Of a stretch of DNA of 36,375 bases, positions 13,485 through 22,523 are shown in pieces. Both the position numbers and the translations under genes were made by a program. The notes under the pieces were generated by a model, which saw only the letters and a program-made list of their open reading frames with translations, made no database searches and was not told the DNA's origin. How positions within the stretch are numbered: the stretch's first letter is position 1; the number at the start of each line of letters is the position of its first letter. This stretch comes from a virus. The stretch lies in IMG/VR virus record IMGVR_UViG_3300030118_002701, positions 1 through 36,375 of that record. One strand, given 5' to 3'.

Positions 13485-14794
13485 CTTTGTATCCTTTTCA
13501 TTTCCTTATTTCTCATTGGGAATCTGTTAATTATAAAATACCTAAAAGCATCGTTTCCGTGATCGTGAAAACCGTCTTTTAATGGTTCTTCTTTAATTGG
13601 TTTGCCATCCTGACTTTCGGGGTATCTATACTCCTCAAAGTCCTCTATCATTTCAGTACATCTTTTATCTACATGTACCCTTCTTAATCCATCAGCACTT
13701 TCAAAGAATCCTCTAGTATGTGCTATACTTGCTACTAAATTTCTGCTTACCCTATCTCTTGCAGATAGTATTCTAATCCCACTTCTTCTAAATATCTCCA
13801 TATCTCCAGCTCCACTTTGTCCCTGCACATTACTTCCAGCAGGATCACCGTAGTATGAAAGAATAGGATAGCCTTTAGTTTTTATCATTTTAATTAAATC
13901 TTCGGTTTTGATATTTTGTTTGTGAAGTATCGTATCAAATATTCTAATATGCTCTGTGCCTCCGTCATATTGTGTCTGAAGAAATAGAACAGCAGGTTGC
14001 CTGTATCCAAAGTCAATACTACAATAAGTAGGCAAATTAGGATCGTACTTATAATCGCCAACATCTAAATCTCTATTAAAATCCCAAACTTTACCCTCAA
14101 ATACAGAAAACTCTGCACCAAATTCCTGTCCAAACAACTCTCTTGACATGTTTCTTTTTCTCTCTATTATAGCAGGATCTTCGATTCCCAATGGAAACTC
14201 ATGCTCATTTACCCAAGATGGAGCAGTATGACTTTCCCACATAGGATCGTCTCTACCTAATTTAAACAAATCATATATCCAATTTCTACCTTCTGGGGTA
14301 GTTATAAAAATAACTTTTCCTTTTCTACCTGCTACAGTAGGAGATAAATACATATCCCAAATTTTTTTATTCATCTTAGCAACCTCATCAATAACGAGCA
14401 GGTCAAGACCTTCTCCCACAAGACTTGATGGGTTATCTGCTGACATACCCTCAACTACTGTACCCCATTTAAAACGAATGTACATATCTTTTTCTGATGC
14501 TTTATCAACATCTTCTGAATGCCCGATAACCATGCGTTGCCAAATCTCACGAAATATTAATCTCGCTTTCTTGTAAGACATCCCAACAACCCATATACGC
14601 TTATTTGGTTGAGATGCTACATAAGTAGCCTCCATAGCACTAGCCCAAGTCTTACCAAACCTTCTCCCACAAACTACGACTTGAAACCTCGCATCCTGTT
14701 TTTCTGGGAAATGTAATGCTACTTGCCCTTGATGTGGTTTGTATCCTAAGTAATCAAACCATTTTTTCTTAAATTCGTAATTTTTTTCTTGCAT
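13481..14794 (-). CDS. Terminase large subunit
   Basis: A 437-residue DNA-packaging motor. The ATPase domain has Walker A CGRRFGKT (42-49), Walker B LLVIDE (132-137) and a coupling motif FITTPEGR. The C-terminal RNase H-like nuclease has its first acidic residue in CSIDFGY (D261), the middle one in YGDPAG (near 325) and the last in DHGNDAFRY (near 413-421). It is leftward and first in its operon; the ATG lies inside one arm of a 9-bp inverted repeat, next to an extended -10 element. The ribosome site is weak. Confidence 0.95.
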   Translation of the reverse strand: MQEKNYEFKKKWFDYLGYKPHQGQVALHFPEKQDARFQVVVCGRRFGKTWASAMEATYVASQPNKRIWVVGMSYKKARLIFREIWQRMVIGHSEDVDKASEKDMYIRFKWGTVVEGMSADNPSSLVGEGLDLLVIDEVAKMNKKIWDMYLSPTVAGRKGKVIFITTPEGRNWIYDLFKLGRDDPMWESHTAPSWVNEHEFPLGIEDPAIIERKRNMSRELFGQEFGAEFSVFEGKVWDFNRDLDVGDYKYDPNLPTYCSIDFGYRQPAVLFLQTQYDGGTEHIRIFDTILHKQNIKTEDLIKMIKTKGYPILSYYGDPAGSNVQGQSGAGDMEIFRRSGIRILSARDRVSRNLVASIAHTRGFFESADGLRRVHVDKRCTEMIEDFEEYRYPESQDGKPIKEEPLKDGFHDHGNDAFRYFIINRFPMRNKEMKRIQR

Positions 14795-14850
14795 TAGATT
14801 ACTTTCATAACTTACATTATACCATATATTAATGCAAGAGTAATTCTTGC
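14788..14850. promoter_or_regulatory. Divergent control region between terminase and scaffold genes
   Basis: Only 86 bases separate the leftward large terminase from the rightward scaffold gene. A perfect 9-bp inverted repeat CTTGCATTA/TAATGCAAG (14788-14796 and 14830-14838) spans the terminase start codon. A second one, GCAAGA/TCTTGC, lies at 14834-14850. On the minus strand TGGTATAAT (14824-14816) is an extended -10 element that would give a terminase transcript with a very short leader. The repeats look like operator sites that could switch both units together. Confidence 0.45.
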
Positions 14851-14880
14851 TATTTCAACTAACTCACTAAAGAGGTTAAA

Positions 14881-15378
14881 ATGTCTGAAGAAAAGACCAT
14901 CGAACCAGATGTAAAAAAGGAATCCGACACACAAGTCGAAAACAATGTACCAATATCAAGGCTTAACGAGGTTATCTCTGAAAGAAATAAACTTCGTGAA
15001 CAAATGGAAGCCTTTAAACAAAGTCAGGAAGATCAAAAGAAAGCTGAACTGCATGAACAAGAAAAGTGGCAAGAACTTAATGCTGAACTTGTTAAAGAAC
15101 TTGAATCTTACAAACCATATAAAGAAAAGTGGGATGCTATGGATACAAGGTTGCGTGAAGATGCTTTTTCTAGACTTCCCGAAGATAAACGAGAAAAATT
15201 CTCCAATGTGGACACTCAAACATTGCTAAGTATCGTGGATGAGTTTGCTATTAAAAAAGAAAACCCACCAGATCGGAAGGGAACTGTCCCTACAGAAAAA
15301 CTAGGGAAAGTTACTGAAATGAGCATGGATGAGAAAAAGCGTAATTGGAGTCAAATATTAGAATCTTACAAGAGGTAA
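14881..15378 (+). CDS. Capsid scaffold-like protein
   Basis: A 165-residue, highly charged protein predicted to be mostly coiled coil (about 25-85), directly before the major capsid gene. That is the usual place and character of an internal scaffold that shapes the procapsid. The helical C-terminus (MDEKKRNWSQILESYKR) could be the coat-binding end. GAGG lies 6 bases before the ATG. No protease domain is seen. The identification rests on context and composition. Confidence 0.75.
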   Translation: MSEEKTIEPDVKKESDTQVENNVPISRLNEVISERNKLREQMEAFKQSQEDQKKAELHEQEKWQELNAELVKELESYKPYKEKWDAMDTRLREDAFSRLPEDKREKFSNVDTQTLLSIVDEFAIKKENPPDRKGTVPTEKLGKVTEMSMDEKKRNWSQILESYKR

Positions 15379-15383
15379 AATAA

Positions 15384-16259
15384 ATGGCTTATGGTAACAT
15401 AGGAGCTGGTAATACTGGCTTAACCGAAGTAAATGTATTTATTCCAGAGCTGTGGAGTGAATATGTGTATGATTATCTACAAAGAAAGTTGGTTTTTAGA
15501 CCATTAGTAGATGATTTTAGTGAACTAGTTCAAGGTAAAGGTGATGTAATTCATGTACCAATGCTTTCTGAAACTGGAGTTGCAACAAAAGCAGAAAACA
15601 CAGCAATTCAATACGATACTGATGCTGGTTCAACATCTGATATTACAATTAATCAACATAAATATGTCTCAAAATTATTTGAAGATATAGCAGTTATACA
15701 GGCAAATCCTGGCATGGTTGAGAAATATTCTCAAGCTTTTGGGTATGCTCTAGCTAAAGAAATCGATGCTCATATTGCTAGTAAGTTGATTACTGTTAAT
15801 AACGGTGCAAGTGATGACACTAACTTAGGAACTGATAATGTCATTTCAGCATCCGAATTGCAAGGTGCATTAGCATCTTTAGGTGAAGCTGACCTTGATT
15901 ATAGAGATGGCGAGTTAATTCTTGCTGTGAACCCAACAGTTTATGCTGATTTATTAAATGAAGATAGACTTGTTAGGTTTGACTCTACTGGTCAAGCAAA
16001 TGGCGGTATGCTTTCTGGAGTTGTTGAAAAAGCATATGGTATGCCTGTAATTATGTCTAACGCTATTGGAAGCGGAGCTAGTGATGTAGCTGGTGTAATT
16101 TTCCACAAAACTACAGTTGGTTTTGCAATGCAACAGGACATTAGAATGCAAAGTGAATACGACATAGATTATCTCGGTACTAAAGTAGTAGCAGATGCTC
16201 TATATGGTTGTGCATTAATCCACTCAACTCGTGGACACATATTCACAAACGCTAATTAG
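15384..16259 (+). CDS. Major capsid protein
   Basis: A 291-residue coat protein of HK97-fold type. The N-terminal VNVFIPELWSEYVYDYLQRK is the pattern of an N-arm and first helix, and RPLVDDFSELVQGKGDVIHV leads into the E-loop region. GYALAKEIDAHIASKL is the long spine helix. The P-domain region contains ILAVNPTVYADLL and a C-terminal TRGHIF. The size, the preceding scaffold gene and the following strong hairpin support the call. It would be the most abundant virion protein. Confidence 0.88.
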   Translation: MAYGNIGAGNTGLTEVNVFIPELWSEYVYDYLQRKLVFRPLVDDFSELVQGKGDVIHVPMLSETGVATKAENTAIQYDTDAGSTSDITINQHKYVSKLFEDIAVIQANPGMVEKYSQAFGYALAKEIDAHIASKLITVNNGASDDTNLGTDNVISASELQGALASLGEADLDYRDGELILAVNPTVYADLLNEDRLVRFDSTGQANGGMLSGVVEKAYGMPVIMSNAIGSGASDVAGVIFHKTTVGFAMQQDIRMQSEYDIDYLGTKVVADALYGCALIHSTRGHIFTNAN

Positions 16260-16282
16260 TAAATAATTAGTTAGTAATAATC

Positions 16283-16307
16283 GTGGGGGTGGATAGTCTG
16301 CCCCCAC
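16283..16307 (+). terminator. Strong GC hairpin after the capsid gene
   Basis: GTGGGGG and CCCCCAC (7 perfect pairs, mostly G-C) enclose an 11-base loop, 24 bases after the capsid stop codon. It is the strongest hairpin I noticed in this AT-rich genome. The following bases are AT-rich but not a U-tract, so it may be a partial terminator or an mRNA-stabilising 3' structure for the capsid message. Confidence 0.5.
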
Positions 16308-16313
16308 ATAATT

Positions 16314-16346
16314 TCACTATGCCAAGTAATCTTGGGCGGTAAGTGA
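16314..16346 (+). ncRNA. Second structured element before the gene at 16367
   Basis: An inner hairpin CCAAG-TAAT-CTTGG (16322-16335) is enclosed by TCACT (16314-16318) pairing with AGTGA (16342-16346). It ends about 12 bases before the AAGGAG site of the next gene. It could control that gene's translation or form a tandem structure with the capsid hairpin. I could not match it to a known RNA class. Confidence 0.35.
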
Positions 16347-16366
16347 TGAGAACACAAGGAGATTAA

Positions 16367-16663
16367 ATGTCAAAGAGACACTTTTCAGTATTAGAATCAA
16401 ACAATGTAGCACTAGGGCAAGGCGGTTGCCTATTTGAAGATGGCACAGATGCTATCACAGGAAAGAAAATAGTAGCTATACAATTTTTAGAGGACTCAAC
16501 CTTTACAACACTAACACCAGCAGACAGCTCTTATATGGGTACAGCAGGTGGTAATGGAGATGCAATAGATTCTTCTAATACATTTCCACAAGGAGTTACG
16601 GTATTTGGTAGTTGGACTGCATTCACATTAGCTAGTGGATCAGTTGTAGCATATTTAGGCTAA
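16367..16663 (+). CDS. Small virion-associated protein of unknown function, 98 aa
   Basis: A compact, beta-rich, glycine/threonine-rich protein (TVFGSWTAFTLASGSVVAYLG at its end). AAGGAG lies 5 bases before the ATG. Its place right after the capsid gene and one base before a LamG protein suggests a head decoration protein or an adaptor for the fibre-like proteins. I recall similar small genes in uncultured marine phages, but no function is established. Confidence 0.6.
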   Translation: MSKRHFSVLESNNVALGQGGCLFEDGTDAITGKKIVAIQFLEDSTFTTLTPADSSYMGTAGGNGDAIDSSNTFPQGVTVFGSWTAFTLASGSVVAYLG

Positions 16664-16664
16664 C

Positions 16665-19208
16665 ATGCTAGGATTATCTAGTAGTTTAGTCAAGGGTGGT
16701 GCATCCCTTTTAACCTTTGTTAAGGACAACCTTAAACTATACCTCGACTTCAAATCTAATAAGTCAGACACGCTAAAGTTCCCATCAGAAGGTTCAACAT
16801 CGTTTGATGGTAGTGATGATTATATCGCACTTAATTCTGATATATCTTTGACAGGTGAGTTTACTTTTAATTTTTGGCTTTCTACTACTACATCTGGAAC
16901 AAGTTATTTAGTAAGTAAAAGCTCTCCAGAAAATTGGATAAGATTTGATATTGCAAGTTCCAATGCAAGATTGGCAATAGATGGAACAAGCTCTTCTTAT
17001 ATAACAAGTTTATCAATTCCAAGTGATGGAAGTTGGTTTCATTTCTCAATTACTCGTGATTCAAGCAATGTTATAACTGCTTATGTTGATGGAGTGCAGG
17101 ATGGAAATACTATAACTCAAAGTGGAACATTTACAATAAATGAAATAGGCAGATTTTTAAGTGTTGAATTTGCAGGTAAAATGGCAAATATGGCTATTTG
17201 GTCAAGGGTACTCGAGCCAGAAGAAATCCAATCCATAATGAACAAATCTTATAGCCAACTAAAGGGTGTAGAAAAAACAAGTTTAGTTAGTTGGTGGGGG
17301 TTAGATAGTCAAAGTAATGGAGTAGTACAACCTGCAACAGGAGAAACATTAGGTACAAATTTATTTACAGATTCTACATTTGATTTAAGTGGTACGCAAT
17401 CTGCATCTACTACAGGAACACATTGGACTACAGGAAGTGCTTGGACTATAGCAAATGGTGAAGCTATTTATGATGCAACTGCCCATGAAAATAGATTAGA
17501 GTTGCCATCAGCAACTTTTCAAAACGCAGGTTTGTATAAATTTAGTTTTACAGTTTCAGATGCAAATACAAAAGCAGGAATTAAAATTAAAGCAGGTGGA
17601 AATGATATTATTCCTACTGCGTATTATGATAATGGCAGTCATGTAATATATTATAATCAAGCAAGTGCTTATGGCTCTGCTAAAACATTAAAGATTGAAG
17701 GAAGAAATGATGTTCATGGTGCTTTTAAATTGCAAAGTGCATCATGGGAACTTGTAACCTCAAATACAGGATTTGTCACAGGAGCAACAACTACCACATC
17801 AGTATATGGTGGCAATGCACCAATCTTACCTCGTGCAGTTGATGTAGCTAAAGAAGGACAAGCAGATGCAATTGGGGATGGAAGTGCTTTGTTTAATGGC
17901 ACATCAGATTATGTGAGTGTTGCTACATCTGCTCATCAAACAACTAAAGGAACAATATCTGGATGGTTTTATCCTGTATTAAATGGTAACCAAACTTTAT
18001 TTAGTGTGGGAACAGCATCAGCAGGTAAAGTAAGGGCTTTATTTTTAAATGGTGCAAATTTAAAATTTATAGGATATAGTGCTGATTGGGATACAACTGT
18101 AGACATTGTGACAAATACTTGGTATCATCTTGGACTTACTTGGGATGGTAATAATGTTGTGGTTTATGTTAATGGTATTGCGTACCCTAATAGTAGTCTT
18201 ACTCTAAATACTCCAGATGGAACAGAATTAAAAATAGGAACTGCTACATGGACAAATAATTTCTATTTTGATGGTAATATATCTCAATTAGGACTTTGGC
18301 AAGGTGCATTAACTCAAGCACAAATACAATCTGTTATGGAATCTACTTCATACTCAAAAATCCCTGCTGATGTAAAGAGTACATTGGGTAATAATGTTGT
18401 TAGTTATAATAGCGTAGATAATGTAAATAATACTTTTGTAAATAATATTGCAACATATACAGCTAATGGTTACATATTTTTTAGTGGTGTTGCACCTGTA
18501 AGCACTTTATTTAAACTTGAATATACTGTTTTAACAAGAACTGCAATTGGTTTAAGACTTGCAGGGGGTAGTTCAGCTTTTGGTGTTGTTGCTTTAGATA
18601 GTAGTGTTGGTACACATAGTTATAATCTTGTATCATCTTCAAATTCAAATGCTAATTATTTATCTTTTAACTCTACAGGTTTTAGAGGAACTATAACAGA
18701 TATATCTGTTAAGCCAATATCTAACGAAATCGTTGCGTACTATCCACTCGATGGTAGTAGTTCAGCAAATGGTGTTACTCAAGATGTAACTACAGGAGAA
18801 ACACTTGGTGCAGAAAGAGTTCTTAATTCAGACTTTTCTGATGGTGAAAATTTATGGACTTTAAATAATGCTAATGTTGTTAATGGAGTTCTTGAAATAG
18901 ATGAAGGTGCATTTAGTTATTATGCACAACAATCAGTAGATGGAGGTGGTTCTAATTATAGGCAATTTGAATCTGGTTATTTAATGAAATTAGAAATTGT
19001 AGTAGATGAATACACATCTGGTGGTACAATTATATATGCTACAGGAAACAACATAGGAACATTTAGTTCAGCAGGTACTCATACTATTTATTATAAACCA
19101 AGTGCAAATGAGTATATTAGATTACGCTCTGATGGTGGAGGATTTGAAGGTAAAATAAGTAGTGTTTCAATTAAAAGAGTAACATCAAACACAGGAGTGC
19201 TTAAATAA
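16665..19208 (+). CDS. Multi-domain LamG (concanavalin-like) surface protein, 847 aa
   Basis: A large beta-rich protein. A first LamG domain (about 43-190) has the signature SFDGSDDYIAL, SGEFTFNFWL-type strands, then GSWFHFSITRD and YVDGV. A second (about 405-550) has ALFNGTSDYVSV, TWYHLGLTWDG and VYVNG. Between and after them are jelly-roll-like modules beginning GTNLFTDSTFDL (about 225-360) and GAERVLNSDFSDG (about 710-840), resembling carbohydrate-binding modules. LamG folds usually bind sugars or cell-surface proteins, so host attachment is likely. No catalytic residues seen. The TAATG overlap with the next gene suggests equal production. Confidence 0.75.
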   Translation: MLGLSSSLVKGGASLLTFVKDNLKLYLDFKSNKSDTLKFPSEGSTSFDGSDDYIALNSDISLTGEFTFNFWLSTTTSGTSYLVSKSSPENWIRFDIASSNARLAIDGTSSSYITSLSIPSDGSWFHFSITRDSSNVITAYVDGVQDGNTITQSGTFTINEIGRFLSVEFAGKMANMAIWSRVLEPEEIQSIMNKSYSQLKGVEKTSLVSWWGLDSQSNGVVQPATGETLGTNLFTDSTFDLSGTQSASTTGTHWTTGSAWTIANGEAIYDATAHENRLELPSATFQNAGLYKFSFTVSDANTKAGIKIKAGGNDIIPTAYYDNGSHVIYYNQASAYGSAKTLKIEGRNDVHGAFKLQSASWELVTSNTGFVTGATTTTSVYGGNAPILPRAVDVAKEGQADAIGDGSALFNGTSDYVSVATSAHQTTKGTISGWFYPVLNGNQTLFSVGTASAGKVRALFLNGANLKFIGYSADWDTTVDIVTNTWYHLGLTWDGNNVVVYVNGIAYPNSSLTLNTPDGTELKIGTATWTNNFYFDGNISQLGLWQGALTQAQIQSVMESTSYSKIPADVKSTLGNNVVSYNSVDNVNNTFVNNIATYTANGYIFFSGVAPVSTLFKLEYTVLTRTAIGLRLAGGSSAFGVVALDSSVGTHSYNLVSSSNSNANYLSFNSTGFRGTITDISVKPISNEIVAYYPLDGSSSANGVTQDVTTGETLGAERVLNSDFSDGENLWTLNNANVVNGVLEIDEGAFSYYAQQSVDGGGSNYRQFESGYLMKLEIVVDEYTSGGTIIYATGNNIGTFSSAGTHTIYYKPSANEYIRLRSDGGGFEGKISSVSIKRVTSNTGVLK

Positions 19209-21988
19209 TGGCTACGACAATTAATTCTGGATACGCAAACTCTCCTAAACTTACTGCTAATATCGCTGATCATGCAGATGTCTATGGTGGCAGAAGTTTG
19301 GTTTTTGACGGCATTTCAGATTATCTTGATTTAGGAACAGTTAATTTAGACACATCAGACTTTACAATTAGTATGTGGATTAATTTTACAAGTATTGGTA
19401 GCTATGAAGATATTTTTGATAATAGAAAAGCAAGTACAAACGGATTTATAATTAGAACATCTGGCGGTGGAAGTGGTATAGAGGTTCTTATTGATGCTCC
19501 ATCAAATTTAAGTATAACCTATAATTATACATCTACAGGACAATGGTTGCATCTATGTGTTTCAGTAGATAGAGATGGAAATATGGTATTGTATGCAAAT
19601 GGCAAAGCTGAAGGCACTACTGATATATCTGCATTATCATCTGGGACATTAAACCATGATGCAGGATGTAGAATTGGAGCTAATGAATCATTAACTGCTT
19701 CGTTTCATGGAAAAATGTGTGACTTTAAACTATTTAAAGGTATTGCATTTAGTGAATCACAAGTACAAGAGCTTTACAAAAAACCAGAATCTAACCCATC
19801 TAATACAACGCAATATTTAGAGCGTTGGTATCCTATGATTGAAAGTAACCCAGAAAGTCCACAATCAATAGTATATGACCATAGTGAGAAGAAGTTGGGT
19901 AGTGAATTAGTAGATAATAATACATCTTCTGGTTGGTTTGATAATAGCGATAGCTCAACTATAACTAACATTACAGATGGTGTGTCTATTGCAGATGATA
20001 GTGGTTTTTCTGATATTGGTTACTTTCGTGATAGTAATCTATTAAATACAGACTTAACTGTTGGTAAGTTATATAAAGTACAAGTTGATGCTTATCATAA
20101 TGGAGTTACTACAGTAGAATTAAGAATTAGAGATGGAGCATCTAATCAGTTAATTAACTTAACAACAACTAATACTACATACACTCGTTATATAGTTGTT
20201 CAAAGTGCAACAAATAGTTCAATTAGAACAAATAATCACGCATCTGGTAGTATAGCTTATTTAACTAATCTATCAGTCAAAGAAGTCCTCATGGGCAACC
20301 ACGCTACTACAAATTTCTTTGGGGATGAGTTACTTACCAATGATAGTACAAATTGGGAAAATAGTGGAGCGTTTGGTTCTGTTGCTTATTATTCAAGTGG
20401 TACAAATAGTGGGGCAGGTAATATAAAGCAAGATGGATTTACTTTATCAGCAGGAAAAACTTATCAATATTCTTTTGCTATCGGTGCAGGTCATCCACTT
20501 CGAACAACATTAAAAAGTTATGATGGGAATGTAATTTATAAAGCAGAAACTGATTATGCACCAAATACAACTCACACAGTAACATTTGTACCATCTTCAG
20601 ATAAAATTGGATTAATGTTTAGCGTTAGTGAAAGTGTAAGTGGAGATTCAAATTTAACTTTAAGTAGTCATACTTTAAAAGAAGTAGGAGTATCCTCATC
20701 TGGATTTGAAACTGCTGTAAATGAACCTGTAGTACCACAAGTACCATTGATGAGATACAATCAAGTAATGTTATTTAATGGAATAGATGATTATATAACA
20801 GGAAGCAGTATTGGAATTAGTGGAAATGCTACTTTTAGCATATCTTTTTGGGCATATTGGAATGGTAACTCTTGGGTTTCAGATTTTACAAGTGTTGTAG
20901 GTAATAGCACTCAAGGTACAGGTCTTGGACTTTCAACAACATTTAATGCAGGTAGACCTGCACTTGATTTTTGGAATGTTAGATATAGAGCAGATAACGC
21001 TTTAGATGTACAAAGGTGGTATCATATCGCTTTTACTAAAACATCTGGTAATATTTCATCAACATCTAAAATTTATGTAAATGGAATAGAGGTTGCAGGT
21101 TCACTTGAACAGCCAGACCAAGCTCCAAATATAACTGATTCAAATATAGTAATAGGAAGATTACATGATGCAACTAATAGATATTGGAATGGTAAAATTA
21201 ATGAAATCAGTATTTTTAATACTGCATTAAATCAAACTCAAGTTCAAGAACTATTTAACGATGGTGTCGCATACGATGCTACTACACATAGTCAATCTGC
21301 AAATCTTATAGGATATTGGCGAAACGATGGTGTAACTACATGGAAGGATAGAAGTACAAATAGTAACGATGGCACAGTACAAAGCACACCAGATTCTATA
21401 ACCATTAGAGAAGGACTTAACTCAAACAGAGATGGACTTGGTTTTTACTTTACTAATCCAAGTAGCAATGTGTTAAGGTTAAATGGTGTTGATGAGTATG
21501 TAGAAGTACCTAAAACTGGCGGTATTAATATGTCTGGTGGTAGACCATTTACTATGTCAGCTTGGATAAAATTAGACAAATTAAATGCAGACCAAGCAAT
21601 AATGTTTAGTGGAGCAGTTTCTTCAAATGCTGAAAACTTATTATATGTTACATCTTCAAATAAAATAGGATGGAATAATCAAGGTAGCAATTTTGCTAAT
21701 AGTTCTGGCACAACTATATCACTTGGAAGGTGGTATCATGTAGCAGTTACTTTTAATGGAACTACTACAATTAAAATTTATGTTGATAACGATTTAGATG
21801 GTACAAAATCAGATTGCTCTGGTGTTGCTATTACAGATACAAGCGTTTTGATTGGTAAAAGGACACATTCAAATGCATTACATTTTAATGGACTTATTGA
21901 TGAAGCGAGAATTTATAATAGAGAACTATCATTAGCTGAAATTCAGAAAAACTATAAACACCAAAAAGGTAAACACAAAAATGACTAA
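19208..21988 (+). CDS. Multi-domain LamG (concanavalin-like) surface protein, 926 aa
   Basis: Like its upstream neighbour, built from repeated LamG modules: about 30-195 (LVFDGISDYLDL, QWLHLCVSVDRDG), about 520-690 (MLFNGIDDYITG, RWYHIAFTKTSG, KIYVNGI) and about 755-915 (LRLNGVDEYVEV, RWYHVAVTFNG, IYVDND). Each ends with a helix of the type LSLAEIQ or LNQTQVQELF. Two carbohydrate-binding-like modules lie between the first and second. The two proteins are probably paralogues from module duplication. Their place between capsid and connector genes leaves open whether they decorate the head or form side fibres. Receptor binding is inferred. Confidence 0.75.
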   Translation: MATTINSGYANSPKLTANIADHADVYGGRSLVFDGISDYLDLGTVNLDTSDFTISMWINFTSIGSYEDIFDNRKASTNGFIIRTSGGGSGIEVLIDAPSNLSITYNYTSTGQWLHLCVSVDRDGNMVLYANGKAEGTTDISALSSGTLNHDAGCRIGANESLTASFHGKMCDFKLFKGIAFSESQVQELYKKPESNPSNTTQYLERWYPMIESNPESPQSIVYDHSEKKLGSELVDNNTSSGWFDNSDSSTITNITDGVSIADDSGFSDIGYFRDSNLLNTDLTVGKLYKVQVDAYHNGVTTVELRIRDGASNQLINLTTTNTTYTRYIVVQSATNSSIRTNNHASGSIAYLTNLSVKEVLMGNHATTNFFGDELLTNDSTNWENSGAFGSVAYYSSGTNSGAGNIKQDGFTLSAGKTYQYSFAIGAGHPLRTTLKSYDGNVIYKAETDYAPNTTHTVTFVPSSDKIGLMFSVSESVSGDSNLTLSSHTLKEVGVSSSGFETAVNEPVVPQVPLMRYNQVMLFNGIDDYITGSSIGISGNATFSISFWAYWNGNSWVSDFTSVVGNSTQGTGLGLSTTFNAGRPALDFWNVRYRADNALDVQRWYHIAFTKTSGNISSTSKIYVNGIEVAGSLEQPDQAPNITDSNIVIGRLHDATNRYWNGKINEISIFNTALNQTQVQELFNDGVAYDATTHSQSANLIGYWRNDGVTTWKDRSTNSNDGTVQSTPDSITIREGLNSNRDGLGFYFTNPSSNVLRLNGVDEYVEVPKTGGINMSGGRPFTMSAWIKLDKLNADQAIMFSGAVSSNAENLLYVTSSNKIGWNNQGSNFANSSGTTISLGRWYHVAVTFNGTTTIKIYVDNDLDGTKSDCSGVAITDTSVLIGKRTHSNALHFNGLIDEARIYNRELSLAEIQKNYKHQKGKHKND

Positions 21989-22523
21989 TACATATTTAAT
22001 ATTAACAAAAGCAAAGTGGGAATCAGCATTACCTGCTAAACTAAAAACTCCTGATAGATTGTCTTGGAATGAGTACACTTATAAAGATGTAGAAAAGACA
22101 GGTAAAAGAATGGTAGATAAATACGATTACTACCCATCAGAGGAAAACACAAAGGCTGAAATAAAAGCGTATATGGACGATTGTAGCGTAGATTATTCAT
22201 CAAGCGATACTAAAGCTGAACTATTAGAAAAGCTCATGTTAGAGCCTCATTCTGTACCACAAGTTGAAGAAGAGTATAAGTATACAGAGCAAGAAGTAGA
22301 TACTACTACATTGCAATCTCCAACATGGAAAGAGTCAGCATTTAAGTTAGGTAAACTTGGTAGTCCAAGATGGAATAATGATGGCAGTAAAGTATTAGTT
22401 AAATATGAACTTGCTATAGCAGATGGCACATTAGATGCAGTAAAAGGTACAAGTGGTATTACTGCTTTGTCGCATAGTGAAGCTATAGCTGAAATGCAAA
22501 AGGATGAATGGTCTAGTGAGTAA
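21981..22523 (+). CDS. Fibre-associated protein with a HeH/SAP-like segment, 180 aa
   Basis: Not firmly recognised. Residues about 52-85 (TKAEIKAYMDDCSVDY, then TKAELLEKL) have the helix-extended loop-helix pattern of HeH/SAP/LEM-like domains, which are common in phage structural proteins. The N-terminus begins TYLILTKAKWESAL, and the C-terminal third is beta-rich then helical. It overlaps the LamG gene by 8 bases and the pilin-like gene by 20, suggesting an accessory of the fibre module. Confidence 0.5.
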   Translation: MTNTYLILTKAKWESALPAKLKTPDRLSWNEYTYKDVEKTGKRMVDKYDYYPSEENTKAEIKAYMDDCSVDYSSSDTKAELLEKLMLEPHSVPQVEEEYKYTEQEVDTTTLQSPTWKESAFKLGKLGSPRWNNDGSKVLVKYELAIADGTLDAVKGTSGITALSHSEAIAEMQKDEWSSE

